Counted from the stretch's first letter, positions 45,455 to 55,027 are shown. The stretch: 64,000 bases of DNA from Blautia parvula (GCF_020215665.1 NZ_CP084061.1:6174501-6238500), one strand, 5' to 3'. Numbers and translations: made by a program. Notes: generated by a model not told the origin, from the sequence alone.

Positions 45455-45688
45455 ATGGTACAAAAAGACATATTTACTGATATACAGGGGAAAATCGGCT
45501 GCACACATATCTCCGACCTGCCGAGCTACAAACGTGAGGTCTGGCAGGAACTAAAAAAGCTGCCGCCCTCTGCCTATCCCCTCAACCAGTTAGAAAATTT
45601 TTCACGCTCTGTTTTCGGCGTAAGGTATTCCATCTTAACCGCTGTCATGGAGCAGCAGAAAGGACGTGATTTGATAACAAATGTATGA
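45455..45688 (+). CDS. Conserved small ICE protein, Orf19-like
   Basis: A 77-residue soluble protein (SDLPSYKREVWQELKKLPP, then YPLNQLENFSRSVFGVRYSI) found at this position in Tn916-like ICEs. Function unknown. GGGGGTGA precedes the ATG. Its stop overlaps the start of the first ardA gene by eight bases, so the two are coupled. Confidence 0.7.
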   Translation: MVQKDIFTDIQGKIGCTHISDLPSYKREVWQELKKLPPSAYPLNQLENFSRSVFGVRYSILTAVMEQQKGRDLITNV

Positions 45689-46184
45689 AATGAGATTATA
45701 TATCCTCGACATCAGAAAGCCCTACCATGAGGACGAGGACGGGTATGCAGGCGCATGGTTCAACTGCCCTGTGGACTTGGAGGAAATCAAGGAAAGGCTT
45801 GGTGTCGAACACGAGGAAGATTTTGAGATTGCAGACTATGAGCTGCCCTTTGCCTTAAACCCCGATATGCCCTTATGGGAAATCAATGTTCTGTGCCGCA
45901 TGATACAGGAAATCGAGGGCACACCTGTGGGAAATGAGTTGAAAGAAATACAGGCAAAGTGGTTTCAAAATATCGAGGACTTTATCGACCATAAGGACGA
46001 GATACGCCACTATGACGTGTCGGACTCGGCTGCGCTGGCTGAATACCTCATCATGGAGGAACACTGCTTCGGGGAGCTGCCGCCAGAACTGGTGCAGCAC
46101 ATTGACTTTACTTCCTACGGGCATGAGCTGGAACAAAGCGACGCTTACCTCTTTACTTCCAGCGGCGTGTTCCGTTACCCGTAA
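45681..46184 (+). CDS. ardA: ArdA antirestriction protein (first copy)
   Basis: A 167-residue very acidic protein of the ArdA family (MRLYILDIRKPYHEDEDGYA at the start, DYELPF at about 52-57, then many Asp/Glu). ArdA mimics about 42 bp of bent B-DNA and blocks type I restriction-modification enzymes when the ICE enters a new host. In Tn916 the equivalent is Orf18. A second, divergent ArdA gene follows after 12 bases. Confidence 0.93.
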   Translation: MYEMRLYILDIRKPYHEDEDGYAGAWFNCPVDLEEIKERLGVEHEEDFEIADYELPFALNPDMPLWEINVLCRMIQEIEGTPVGNELKEIQAKWFQNIEDFIDHKDEIRHYDVSDSAALAEYLIMEEHCFGELPPELVQHIDFTSYGHELEQSDAYLFTSSGVFRYP

Positions 46185-46196
46185 GGCGGTGTCCCT

Positions 46197-46694
46197 ATGG
46201 AGGAAATGAGGGTCTATATCGCCAACTTAGGCAAATATAGCGAGGGTGAGCTTGTAGGTGACTGGTTCATGCCACCTGTGGACTATGACGAGATGGCAGA
46301 ACGTATCGGCTTGAATGACCGTTACGAGGAATACGCAATCCATGACTATGAGCTGCCCTTTGAAATCGACGAGTACACGCCCATTGAGGAAGTGAACCGT
46401 CTGTGCGCTATGGTGGAGGAACTGGACTATCCGTTAAATGAAGTGATAGACGACCTGCTCTGCCAGTTTTGCAGCATAGAGGAACTTCACGACCACAAGG
46501 ACGACATCATTCAGTACCCTGGCTGTGACGACATGGTGGACGTTGCCTATCACCTCATTGATGAGTGCGAAGCTCTGGGTGAGATACCCGACCGATTGAA
46601 ACATTACATTGACTATGAAGCCTTTGCCCGTGACCTTGACTTGGAGGGCTGCTTCGTGGAAACAAGGTACGGAGTTTTTGAGTGCCTGTATTAA
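46197..46694 (+). CDS. ardA: ArdA antirestriction protein (second copy)
   Basis: A 165-residue acidic ArdA paralogue (MRVYIANLGKYSEGELVGDW, the same YELPF motif near 46-50). It differs from the first copy at most positions, so this is an old or imported duplication and may widen the range of restriction enzymes blocked. GGAGG is missing; GGCGGTG stands before the ATG. A terminator-like hairpin lies after it. Confidence 0.92.
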   Translation: MEEMRVYIANLGKYSEGELVGDWFMPPVDYDEMAERIGLNDRYEEYAIHDYELPFEIDEYTPIEEVNRLCAMVEELDYPLNEVIDDLLCQFCSIEELHDHKDDIIQYPGCDDMVDVAYHLIDECEALGEIPDRLKHYIDYEAFARDLDLEGCFVETRYGVFECLY

Positions 46695-46743
46695 CTGGCT
46701 GGCAGACCAACACAAAAGCGGTTCTGGCAGCTTATTTCATTGC

Positions 46744-46775
46744 ACAGCAGTCTGTAAAAAGCAGGCTGCTGTTTC
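46744..46775 (+). terminator. Hairpin between ardA and orf17
   Basis: CAGCAGTCTG pairs with CAGGCTGCTG (46744-46769), one mismatch, then TTTCTATTTT. A weak terminator or attenuator inside the transfer operon. Confidence 0.55.
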
Positions 46776-46805
46776 TATTTTCACAGAAAGGAATGGTACA
46801 CAACA

Positions 46806-47195
46806 TTGAAGAAAATAAGAAGCTATACAAGTATCTGGAGCGTGGAAAAGGTCATTTACGCCATCAATGATTTTCAGCTCCCGTTCCCCATCACGTTCAC
46901 ACAGATGGCATGGTTCGTGGTATCCCTGTTTGCGGTGATTGTGTTTGCCGAGCTGCCGCCGCTGAACATGATTGACGGTGCGTTCCTCAAATACTTTGGT
47001 ATCCCCGTGGCAGTCACGTGGTTTGCGAGCCAGAAAACCTTTGATGGCAAGAAGCCTTTCGGTTTCCTAAAGTCCAGTATCAGCTACCTGCTCCGCCCCA
47101 AAGTGACCTATGCAGGAAAGACGGTCAAGCTGAAAACGGAAACTTTCAATACCGCTGTCACAGCAGTTAGGAGTGATTTATATGTTCCCGATTAA
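46806..47195 (+). CDS. orf17: TcpE/Orf17 conjugation membrane protein
   Basis: A 129-residue protein with two membrane segments (about 33-50 and 58-75) and a basic C-terminal part, as in TcpE of pCW3 and ConD of ICEBs1. It starts at TTG 46806 after GAAAGGAATGG. The end overlaps the next gene by 14 bases. It is a structural part of the Gram-positive type IV channel. Confidence 0.88.
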   Translation: MKKIRSYTSIWSVEKVIYAINDFQLPFPITFTQMAWFVVSLFAVIVFAELPPLNMIDGAFLKYFGIPVAVTWFASQKTFDGKKPFGFLKSSISYLLRPKVTYAGKTVKLKTETFNTAVTAVRSDLYVPD

Positions 47196-49632
47196 ATATA
47201 TCGAAAACAACCTTGTATTCAACCATGATGGGGAGTGCTTTGCCTACTATGAGCTGACACCCTACAATTATTCGTTCTTATCCCCAGAGGAAAAGTACAT
47301 GGTGCATGACAACTTCCGCCAGTTAATCGCCCAGAACCGTGACGGGAAGATACACGCCTTGCAGATCAGCACCGAGTCCAGTATCCGAGCCACACAGGAA
47401 CGCTCCAAACAGGAGGTCACAGGCCGACTCCGTGAGGTCGCCTGTGCAAAGATAGACGAGCAGACCGAAGCTCTGGTGGAAATGATTGGGGAAAATCAGA
47501 TTGACTACCGCTTTTTCCTTGGCTTCAAGCTGCTGGTGAATGAGGAAGAAATCAGTCTGAAAAACGCAAGGAAGTCCGCTGCCATGACCTTTGCTGATTT
47601 TCTCTATGAGGTCAACCATCATCTGATGGGGGACTTTGTTTCCATGAGTAATGATGAAATCAACCGTTTCCGAAAGATGGAAAAGCTCTTGGAGAGCAAA
47701 ATCTCAAGGCGGTTTAAAATAAGGCGGTTGGAAAAGAAAGACTTCGGATACCTCTTGGAGCATATCTACGGGAAAACAGGGATTGCTTATGAGGACTACG
47801 CCTATGACTTTCCTGTAAAGAAGCTGAAAAAGGAAACGCTGGTAAAGCGGTACGACCTTATCCGTCCCACACGCTGCCAGATTACAGAAAACCAGCGATA
47901 CCTAAAGCTGGACAGTGAAGATCAGACAACGTATGTGGCCTACTTCACCATTAACAATATCGTCGGGGAGCTGGATTTTCCCTCAAGCGAGATTTTCTAC
48001 TACCAACAGCAGCAATTCACGTTCCCTGTTTCCACTTCCATGAATGTAGAAATCGTCACCAACAAAAAAGCATTGACGACCGTCCGCAATAAAAAGAAAG
48101 AACTGAAAGACTTGGATAACCACGCATGGGAGTCCAACAACGAAACCAGCAGCAACGTGGTAGAAGCCCTCGACTCGGTGAATGAGCTGGAAACTGCCCT
48201 TGACCAGTCCAAAGAGTCCATGTATAAGCTGTCCTATGTGGTGCGTGTGGCGGCTGATAGCTTAGACGAGCTGAAACGCCGCTGTGATGAAGTAAAAGAT
48301 TTTTACGACGACCTCAATGTAAAATTGGTGCGCCCGTTCGGGGATATGCTTGGGTTACACGGGGAGTTTATCCCTGCCAGCAAGCGGTATATCAACGATT
48401 ATATCCAGTACGTGACTTCGGACTTCCTTGCTGGCCTTGGCTTTGGTGCGACACAGCAGCTTGGGGAAAATGACGGTATCTATATCGGCTATAACCTTGA
48501 TACAGGCAGAAATGTGTACTTGAAGCCCAGCCTTGCGGCACAGGGAGTCAAAGGCTCTGTCACAAATGCTCTGGCTGCCGCTTTTTTAGGCTCACTGGGC
48601 GGTGGGAAATCCTTTGCCAACAACCTCATTGTCTATTATGCGGTGCTGTTCGGCGGCAGTGCGGTCATTGTAGACCCCAAAAGTGAGCGTGGGAACTGGA
48701 AAGAAACACTGCCAGAAATCGCCCATGAAATCAATATCGTGAACCTTACCAGTGAAGCAAGGAACAAGGGGCTGCTTGACCCCTACGTGATTATGAAGAA
48801 CCTAAAAGACGCCGAGAGCCTTGCCATCGACATACTGACCTTTTTAACAGGTATCAGCTCCCGTGACGGTGAAAAATTCCCTGTGCTTAGAAAGGCAATC
48901 CGCTGTGTGACACAGGGAAAAAGGCATGGGCTGCTGCTTGTCATTGATGAGCTTAGAAAAGAAAACACGCCCGTGTCCAACAACATAGCGGAGCATATCG
49001 AGAGCATGGTGGACTATGACTTTGCACACTTGCTCTTTTCCGATGGTACGGTGGAACAGTCCATCAGCTTAGACAGGCAGCTAAACGTCATACAGGTGGC
49101 TGACCTTGTGCTGCCCGACCGTGACACAAAGTTTGAGGAATACACCACAATGGAGCTGCTCTCGGTGGCTATGCTGATTGTCATTTCCACCTTTGCCCTC
49201 GACTTTATCCATTCAGACCGTAGCGTTTTCAAGATGGTGGATTTAGATGAAGCGTGGACGTTCTTGCAGGTGGCACAGGGCAAGGCTCTGTCCAATAAGC
49301 TCATACGTGCAGGGCGTTCCATGAACGCCGCTGTCTACTTCGTGACACAGAACTCTGGTGACGTGGACGACGAGAAGATGAAGAACAATATCGGTTTGAA
49401 ATTTGCGTTCCGTTCCACGGACATCAGTGAGATTAAGAACACCCTTGAATTTTTCGGCGTGGATAAAGACGACGAAAACAACCAGAAGCGTCTAAGGGAT
49501 TTGGAGAACGGGCAATGCCTGTTTCAAGACCTCTACGGTCGTGTGGGCGTTATCCAGATACACCCTGTATTCTCTGACCTGTTCGCTGCCTTTGACACCA
49601 GACCGCCAAAACAGAATGAAGAAACGAGGTGA
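47182..49632 (+). CDS. orf16: VirB4-like conjugation ATPase (Orf16)
   Basis: An 816-residue cytoplasmic ATPase that powers the mating channel. Walker A is GSLGGGKS (about 473-480), Walker B lies near VDLDEAWTFLQVA, and a late YFVTQNSGDVDDEK block is conserved in the family. The start at 47182 is chosen for AGGAG eight bases upstream; GTG 47173 overlaps that site. Overlap with orf17 on one side and GTGA at the other end points to a tightly coupled operon. Confidence 0.93.
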   Translation: MFPIKYIENNLVFNHDGECFAYYELTPYNYSFLSPEEKYMVHDNFRQLIAQNRDGKIHALQISTESSIRATQERSKQEVTGRLREVACAKIDEQTEALVEMIGENQIDYRFFLGFKLLVNEEEISLKNARKSAAMTFADFLYEVNHHLMGDFVSMSNDEINRFRKMEKLLESKISRRFKIRRLEKKDFGYLLEHIYGKTGIAYEDYAYDFPVKKLKKETLVKRYDLIRPTRCQITENQRYLKLDSEDQTTYVAYFTINNIVGELDFPSSEIFYYQQQQFTFPVSTSMNVEIVTNKKALTTVRNKKKELKDLDNHAWESNNETSSNVVEALDSVNELETALDQSKESMYKLSYVVRVAADSLDELKRRCDEVKDFYDDLNVKLVRPFGDMLGLHGEFIPASKRYINDYIQYVTSDFLAGLGFGATQQLGENDGIYIGYNLDTGRNVYLKPSLAAQGVKGSVTNALAAAFLGSLGGGKSFANNLIVYYAVLFGGSAVIVDPKSERGNWKETLPEIAHEINIVNLTSEARNKGLLDPYVIMKNLKDAESLAIDILTFLTGISSRDGEKFPVLRKAIRCVTQGKRHGLLLVIDELRKENTPVSNNIAEHIESMVDYDFAHLLFSDGTVEQSISLDRQLNVIQVADLVLPDRDTKFEEYTTMELLSVAMLIVISTFALDFIHSDRSVFKMVDLDEAWTFLQVAQGKALSNKLIRAGRSMNAAVYFVTQNSGDVDDEKMKNNIGLKFAFRSTDISEIKNTLEFFGVDKDDENNQKRLRDLENGQCLFQDLYGRVGVIQIHPVFSDLFAAFDTRPPKQNEETR

Positions 49633-49637
49633 AGCCC

Positions 49638-51827
49638 ATGAGGAAACAAAAAATCCTGCGCTATGCAGGTATCACCCTCTTGGTGGTGGTCGGTATCCTC
49701 GCTTTCTTATCCATCACAGGCACGGTGGCTCACGCCGCTGGTCTGGTGGACGACACAGTGGACGCTGCCAACCAGTATTCAAAGTACCCACTGGAAAACT
49801 ACCAGCTTGATTTCTATGTGGACAGCTCATGGGACTGGCTGCCTTGGAACTGGCTTGACGGTATCGGCAAGTCTATCCAATACGGACTCTATGCCATCAC
49901 AAATTTTGTCTGGACAGTGAGTATGTATATCTCCAATGCCACAGGGTATGTGGTACAGGAGGCATACAAGCTGGATTTTATATCGGACACCGCAAACGCA
50001 ATCGGCAAGAATATCCAGACCTTGGCTGGTGTGAGTGCTGGCGGCTTTTCCACACAGGGATTTTATGTGGGTTTCCTGCTTATACTTGTGCTTATTGTAG
50101 GTATCTATGTTGCCTATACGGGGCTTATCAAACGGGAAACCACAAAGGCTGTCCATGCGGTCGTCAACTTCCTTGTGGTCTTTCTTCTGTCAGCGTCCTT
50201 TATTGCCTATGCGCCCAACTACATCACTAAAATCAATGACTTTTCTTCGGACATCAGCAGTGCGGCACTGACGCTGGGAACGAAAATCACCCTGCCCAAC
50301 TCGGACAGTCAAGGGAAAGACAGCGTGGACTTGATACGGGACAGCCTGTTTTCCATACAGGTGCAGCAGCCTTGGCTGTTATTGCAGTATGGGACTTCCG
50401 ATATGGAGGAGCTTGGGGCTGACCGTGTGGACGGTCTGCTTTCTGCCAGCCCAGACACGGACACCAGAGAGGATAAGGTCATAGAGGAAATCGAGGACAA
50501 GGACAATCCCAACATGAGCGTCACAAAGACCATGAGCCGCTTGGGAACGGTGGTCTTTCTGTTCCTGTTCAATATCGGCATTTCCATCTTTGTATTTTTG
50601 CTTACAGGCATGATGATTTTTTCGCAAGTGCTGTTCATCATCTATGCCAGTTTCCTGCCTGTGAGTTTTGTTCTTTCCATGATACCTACCTATGAGGGCA
50701 TGGGGAAAAAGGCCATCACGAAACTGTTCAACACGATTATGATGAGGGCAGGTATCACCCTTATTATCACCGCTGCTTTTAGCGTGAGTACCATGTTCTA
50801 CTCCATTTCAGCAGGGTATCCGTTCTTTATGATTGCCTTTTTGCAGATCGTCACCTATGGCGGTATCTATTTCAAACTTGGGGACTTGATGGGAATGTTC
50901 AGCCTGCAATCTGGGGACACCCAGCAGGTCGGCAGGCGTATCATGCGTCGCCCTTATCTGTTACTAAACCGTGGGGCAAGGCGTTTGGAGCGTCGTGTCG
51001 GCAGGACGTTAGCCGCTGGCATGGCTGGCGGTGCGGTAGGTGCAGCGGTGGCTTCTCATGCAAAGAAGAATGACACCAGACAGGCCGCACGTCCGAACCA
51101 TGATACAGAGCAGCAATCTGGCGGCATTTCCAGCTTTGGCAAGCGTGCTGGCTCAAAGGTCGGTGCGGTTCTGGATACCAGACAGAGGGTCAAGGACAAA
51201 GCACAGACCGTCAAGGAGCAGGTCAAGGATATGCCGACACAGGCGGGCTATGCTGTCCATTCCGTCAAGGAAAAAGCGAAAGAAAACGTATCCGATTTCA
51301 AGCGTGGCATGATAGAGGAAAAAGCCACACGTCAGCAGGGACGGGCTGAAAAACAGGAAAAGCATAGGCAGACCATAGCCCAAAAGCGCATGGCACTGGA
51401 TAAAGCAAAAGTGACAGGATCAGCGCCGAAAGGGGCTGCCCCTGGCCATGAACGTCCAGCCACAAAGCCCGTGTCTGGTTCACCTGTTCCACAGGTGGCC
51501 ACTCCAAAAGGTTCAGCGGCTAAGACAGAGCCGACCATCAAGGAACGCCCTGCGGCAGTTACCAGAGATAGCCATGTGAAGCAGCAGCCTGTCAAGGCCA
51601 AAGAGCCAGCGGTCACGGTACAGGAGCAGCGGCCACAGGTGGCAAAAGAAGCGGCTGCCCGTTCCCAGACCAGCAAAGAACCGGTAAGACCACAGGCGGT
51701 TAAAGAACCTGTTTCTGCCATAAGTAAACCAGCCCGTCAGACCACTGCACAGAAATCCAGCCAAAGCACACATAGAAACACTGTGAAAAAAGCAACCCAC
51801 ACCCAAAAGAAAGGACGTAAGAAATGA
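49638..51827 (+). CDS. orf15: VirB6/TrbL-like conjugation membrane protein (Orf15)
   Basis: A 729-residue protein. A signal-like first segment is followed by about seven membrane helices in residues 1-440 and a long, hydrophilic, Lys/Ala/Gln-rich tail (about 470-729) with many PVK, AVKE and QTSK-type segments, probably disordered and cytoplasmic. It corresponds to ConG of ICEBs1 and TcpH of pCW3, the channel core. ATG 49638 follows GAGGTG; GTG 49629 is the alternative. Its stop overlaps the orf14 start. Confidence 0.88.
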   Translation: MRKQKILRYAGITLLVVVGILAFLSITGTVAHAAGLVDDTVDAANQYSKYPLENYQLDFYVDSSWDWLPWNWLDGIGKSIQYGLYAITNFVWTVSMYISNATGYVVQEAYKLDFISDTANAIGKNIQTLAGVSAGGFSTQGFYVGFLLILVLIVGIYVAYTGLIKRETTKAVHAVVNFLVVFLLSASFIAYAPNYITKINDFSSDISSAALTLGTKITLPNSDSQGKDSVDLIRDSLFSIQVQQPWLLLQYGTSDMEELGADRVDGLLSASPDTDTREDKVIEEIEDKDNPNMSVTKTMSRLGTVVFLFLFNIGISIFVFLLTGMMIFSQVLFIIYASFLPVSFVLSMIPTYEGMGKKAITKLFNTIMMRAGITLIITAAFSVSTMFYSISAGYPFFMIAFLQIVTYGGIYFKLGDLMGMFSLQSGDTQQVGRRIMRRPYLLLNRGARRLERRVGRTLAAGMAGGAVGAAVASHAKKNDTRQAARPNHDTEQQSGGISSFGKRAGSKVGAVLDTRQRVKDKAQTVKEQVKDMPTQAGYAVHSVKEKAKENVSDFKRGMIEEKATRQQGRAEKQEKHRQTIAQKRMALDKAKVTGSAPKGAAPGHERPATKPVSGSPVPQVATPKGSAAKTEPTIKERPAAVTRDSHVKQQPVKAKEPAVTVQEQRPQVAKEAAARSQTSKEPVRPQAVKEPVSAISKPARQTTAQKSSQSTHRNTVKKATHTQKKGRKK

Positions 51828-52828
51828 AACTGCGGCATTTAGCACTGCTTGGTGGGATTTTCACGGTGATTATCAGCCTGCTGCTGTTCCTGTTTATCGT
51901 CACATCAGACGACGAGGAAAGCGGCGGCGGTTCCCGATTTGACTATTCGGGCATGAACCTGTCAGCGGAGGTCTTGAAACACCAGCCCACTGTTGAGAAG
52001 TATGCGAAAAAATACGGGGTTGAGGACTATGTGAATTACCTGCTTGCCATCATGCAGGTGGAGTCTGGCGGCACAGCGGTGGACGTTATGCAGTCCAGTG
52101 AAAGTCTGGGGCTGCCGCCCAATTCTCTAAATACAGAGCAGTCTATCGAGCAGGGGTGCAAATATTTTGCTTCTCTGCTTGCTTCATCAAAAGCGAAAGG
52201 CTGTGATATAAACACCGTCGTCCAGAGCTACAACTATGGCGGCGGTTTTCTTGATTATGTGGCAGGCCACGGGAAGAAGTACACCTTTGAACTGGCAGTC
52301 AGCTTCGCAAGGGAGAAGTCTGGCGGTGTCAAGGTGACTTACAAGAATGAAATCTCCATCAAGGAAAATGGCGGCTGGCGGTATAAGTACGGAAATATGT
52401 TCTATGTCCGTCTGGTAGCCCAATATCTGGCAGTCCCCAATTTCAGCGACGCAACAGTACAGGCCATCTTCAATGAAGCCTTGAAGTATCAAGGGTGGAC
52501 GTATGTGTTTGGTGGCAGCAACCCCAACACCAGCTTCGATTGCAGCGGTCTGGTTCAGTGGTGCTATGGCAAGGCAGGTATCAGCTTACCCCGTGTGGCT
52601 CAAGACCAGTACGACGCAACCCAGCATATCCCACTGGCACAGGCAAAGGCTGGTGATTTGGTATTCTTCCACAGCACGTATAACGCTGGCACATATGTAA
52701 CCCATGTGGGCATTTACGCTGGAAATAACCGTATGTATCACGCTGGAAATCCGATTGGCTATACAGACCTTAACACCCCATACTGGCAACAGCACTTGAT
52801 TGGTGCTGGGCGTGTAAAATCCCATTAA
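51824..52828 (+). CDS. orf14: Bifunctional cell-wall hydrolase (Orf14, CwlT type)
   Basis: A 334-residue protein: one membrane anchor (about 8-25), a lysozyme-like muramidase domain (about 55-170, with the Glu of MQVESGG), then NlpC/P60 endopeptidase (about 215-334; Cys of FDCSGLVQW, His of THVGIY and a later His/Asn). It opens peptidoglycan so that the mating channel can pass. Start overlaps the orf15 stop (ATGA). Confidence 0.94.
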   Translation: MKLRHLALLGGIFTVIISLLLFLFIVTSDDEESGGGSRFDYSGMNLSAEVLKHQPTVEKYAKKYGVEDYVNYLLAIMQVESGGTAVDVMQSSESLGLPPNSLNTEQSIEQGCKYFASLLASSKAKGCDINTVVQSYNYGGGFLDYVAGHGKKYTFELAVSFAREKSGGVKVTYKNEISIKENGGWRYKYGNMFYVRLVAQYLAVPNFSDATVQAIFNEALKYQGWTYVFGGSNPNTSFDCSGLVQWCYGKAGISLPRVAQDQYDATQHIPLAQAKAGDLVFFHSTYNAGTYVTHVGIYAGNNRMYHAGNPIGYTDLNTPYWQQHLIGAGRVKSH

Positions 52829-52849
52829 GACAGAAAGGAAATGGTATCT

Positions 52850-53758
52850 ATGAGATTAAAGAAAAAAGAAAAAGAAGCAAAACCCAATAAGGCAAAGAAA
52901 GTGCGTGTGATGAAAGTAGGCACACACAGAAAGTCCATTATCGCCCTTTGGCTGGTGCTGATTGCCAGCGTCAGCTTCGGGGTGTATAAGAATTTCACTG
53001 CCATTGATATGCACACCGTCCACGAGAAAGAGGTCATAGAACAGCGTATCGTGGATACGAACAGGATTGAGAACTTCGTCAAGGACTTTGCAAAGTCCTA
53101 TTATTCATGGGGCAACAACAAAGAAGCCATTGAAGCAAGGACAGCCGCTATCAGCAGGTATCTCACAAAAGGTTTGCAGGATTTGAACGTGGACACAGTG
53201 CGGAGCGATATACCGACCAGCTCCATTGTAAATGAGGTAAAAATCTGGAACATAGAGCAGGCTGGAACAGACGAGTATGCTGTCCTCTACTCCGTAGATC
53301 AGACGGTGACGGAGGGCGAAAAGTCCGCTGTCCTCGTATCCGCCTATACGGTGGCTGTTCATGTGGACAGTGACGGGAACATGGTAATCACAAAGAACCC
53401 CACCATCAGCAGTATGCCAGCAAAGTCCAGCTATGAGCCAAAGGCGGCAGAAAGCGACGGAACGGTAGACGCTGCCACCACAGAGGAAGTGACGGAGTTC
53501 TTGGAAACATTCTTCAAGCTGTATCCCACCTCTACCGATAAGGAACTTTCCTACTATGTAGCGGATAGTGTGCTGAAACCCGTAAACATGGACTATCTGT
53601 ATTCCGAGCTAATCAATCCGCTGTTCACTATGGACGGGGATAAGGTCAAGGTGTCGGTGTCAGTGAAGTACCTCGACCAGAGGACAAAGGCAGCACAGAT
53701 TTCACAGTTTGACTTGGTGTTGGAAAAGAGCGTGGGTAATTGGAAGATTATTAGATAG
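52850..53758 (+). CDS. orf13: TcpC/ConB-like conjugation protein (Orf13)
   Basis: A 302-residue bitopic membrane protein: basic N-terminal cytoplasmic part, one helix (about 33-50), then two NTF2-like domains outside (about 85-195 and 205-302). This is the plan of TcpC, a VirB8-like scaffold. ATG 52850 is spaced correctly from AGAAAGGA; the ATG at 52841 is too close. It is the last gene of the transfer operon and ends at a shared terminator. Confidence 0.92.
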   Translation: MRLKKKEKEAKPNKAKKVRVMKVGTHRKSIIALWLVLIASVSFGVYKNFTAIDMHTVHEKEVIEQRIVDTNRIENFVKDFAKSYYSWGNNKEAIEARTAAISRYLTKGLQDLNVDTVRSDIPTSSIVNEVKIWNIEQAGTDEYAVLYSVDQTVTEGEKSAVLVSAYTVAVHVDSDGNMVITKNPTISSMPAKSSYEPKAAESDGTVDAATTEEVTEFLETFFKLYPTSTDKELSYYVADSVLKPVNMDYLYSELINPLFTMDGDKVKVSVSVKYLDQRTKAAQISQFDLVLEKSVGNWKIIR

Positions 53759-53760
53759 TT

Positions 53761-53789
53761 AAAAGGGGCTTTTCATTATAGCCCCTTTT
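53761..53789. terminator. Bidirectional terminator after orf13
   Basis: AAAAGGGGCT (53761-53770) pairs with AGCCCCTTTT (53780-53789). It serves orf13 on the plus strand and the TetR-type gene on the minus strand, whose stop codon lies in the loop. Confidence 0.85.
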
Positions 53790-54345
53790 CCTCTCTCTTT
53801 GAATTAAAAAGGGACGCTTCTTTAAAAACTTGCGTCAAATCAGCGCTGTTTTGTATTAAACCATTATCTATCCATCTCATGAGCAGGTTCCACATTCCAC
53901 CTGCATTAAAAGCCAACACAAGCTCAATATTCGGTTCACTTATCTTATATGGAAGTTTAGATTGAAATAGCTCATGTATGAATGGTAAACGCATATTGAA
54001 TGCTTCTAATAATAAATTAGATAACCCATTTCTCCTTAAAGAAATTATAAAATCTAAATTTACATTACAAAAGTCCAGAAATACTTTGAATATTTTTTGC
54101 ATATCAAGCTCATTTAATTCAGAAATTTTGCTTATATAATCCTGTGTTAATGAATCCAAGTGAAAATTTAATATATCCTGCTTTGATTTAAAATTCCGAT
54201 AGAATGTACTCCTATCTAAATCCGCCTTTCGAGCTATTTCTTTAATTGTAATACTTTTATATGCTTTCTTCTGCATTAACACTAATAACGCAGAAACTAA
54301 CCATTTCTGCGATTGAATGGCAATAGGATTTTGTGTCGAATACAT
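53776..54345 (-). CDS. TetR-family regulator (ICE cargo)
   Basis: A 189-residue regulator: helix-turn-helix at about 20-60 (SITIKEIARKADLDRSTFYR) and a C-terminal ligand-binding helical domain with Asn/Leu-rich composition, like the TetR proteins with a C-terminal DhaS/AcrR-like fold. The region 53776-54986 is clearly AT-richer than the transfer genes and so was probably acquired separately. It diverges from the HXXEE gene, which it may repress. The shared intergenic DNA has no perfect palindrome that I could see. Confidence 0.88.
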   Translation of the reverse strand: MYSTQNPIAIQSQKWLVSALLVLMQKKAYKSITIKEIARKADLDRSTFYRNFKSKQDILNFHLDSLTQDYISKISELNELDMQKIFKVFLDFCNVNLDFIISLRRNGLSNLLLEAFNMRLPFIHELFQSKLPYKISEPNIELVLAFNAGGMWNLLMRWIDNGLIQNSADLTQVFKEASLFNSKREEKGL

Positions 54346-54485
54346 TTTTTTACCTCCTCTTAAAACTGCAACAAACAGCTATGGTTTGTAGTAGTTATCA
54401 ATGAATTATTGACTTTCCACTAATGCTATTATACTATGCAGTTAGAAGTGAGACAAGTGTTGCACTTATAGAAAGGGGAAAAATA

Positions 54486-54986
54486 ATGAATGAAATATAT
54501 TGGATTTTACCAGTGTTGTTTATTTTCCATGATTTTGAAGAAATTATTTTTATGGAAAGATGGGTGAAACGATTGGATAGAGAAAAATTATATGAACGTC
54601 TACCTGTAAATTTGGTTAAAAAGATATTAAGACATTTCGATAACATATCAACAACTAAGTTCGCTATGAGTGTCTATATTTTATATATTATGTTAATCGT
54701 CTGCACATTTATATCGTATTTGTGGAATTTAAAATTGTTTTGGACTTCCATTTTCCTCTTTTTTACAATACATTTATTTATTCACTGTTTGCAATCTATT
54801 TTTTGGGGTGGATATATTCCGGCTGTATTTACAAGTATTATATGTATTCCTATATGTTTATGGATATTAAAATTTGTTTTCACTAAATTTCATTTCTCAT
54901 TATTTTCTATATCATTTATGACATTGATAGTTGCAATAGTCGCATTATTTGTCTTATGTGGTTTGCACAAAATAATGGAAGCATGA
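54486..54986 (+). CDS. HXXEE-domain membrane protein (ICE cargo)
   Basis: A 166-residue protein with about five membrane segments; the family's His-x-x-Glu-Glu motif is present as FHDFEE (about 14-19) after the first helix, and two further His in IHLFIHC (about 99-105). The HXXEE family is membrane-bound and of unknown function, possibly metal-dependent. Here it is paired with a divergent TetR-type gene, as many small-molecule resistance or modification genes are. GAAAGGGG precedes the ATG at 54486. It fills the slot where Tn916 carries tetM. Confidence 0.82.
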   Translation: MNEIYWILPVLFIFHDFEEIIFMERWVKRLDREKLYERLPVNLVKKILRHFDNISTTKFAMSVYILYIMLIVCTFISYLWNLKLFWTSIFLFFTIHLFIHCLQSIFWGGYIPAVFTSIICIPICLWILKFVFTKFHFSLFSISFMTLIVAIVALFVLCGLHKIMEA

Positions 54987-54997
54987 AATTGCATTAA

Positions 54998-55027
54998 AAA
55001 AACAGAGAATCAAATCTCCTCTGTTTT
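54998..55027. terminator. Bidirectional terminator between HXXEE and XRE genes
   Basis: AAAACAGAG (54999-55007) pairs with CTCTGTTTT (from 55019), with A and T tracts outside the stem. Confidence 0.8.
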
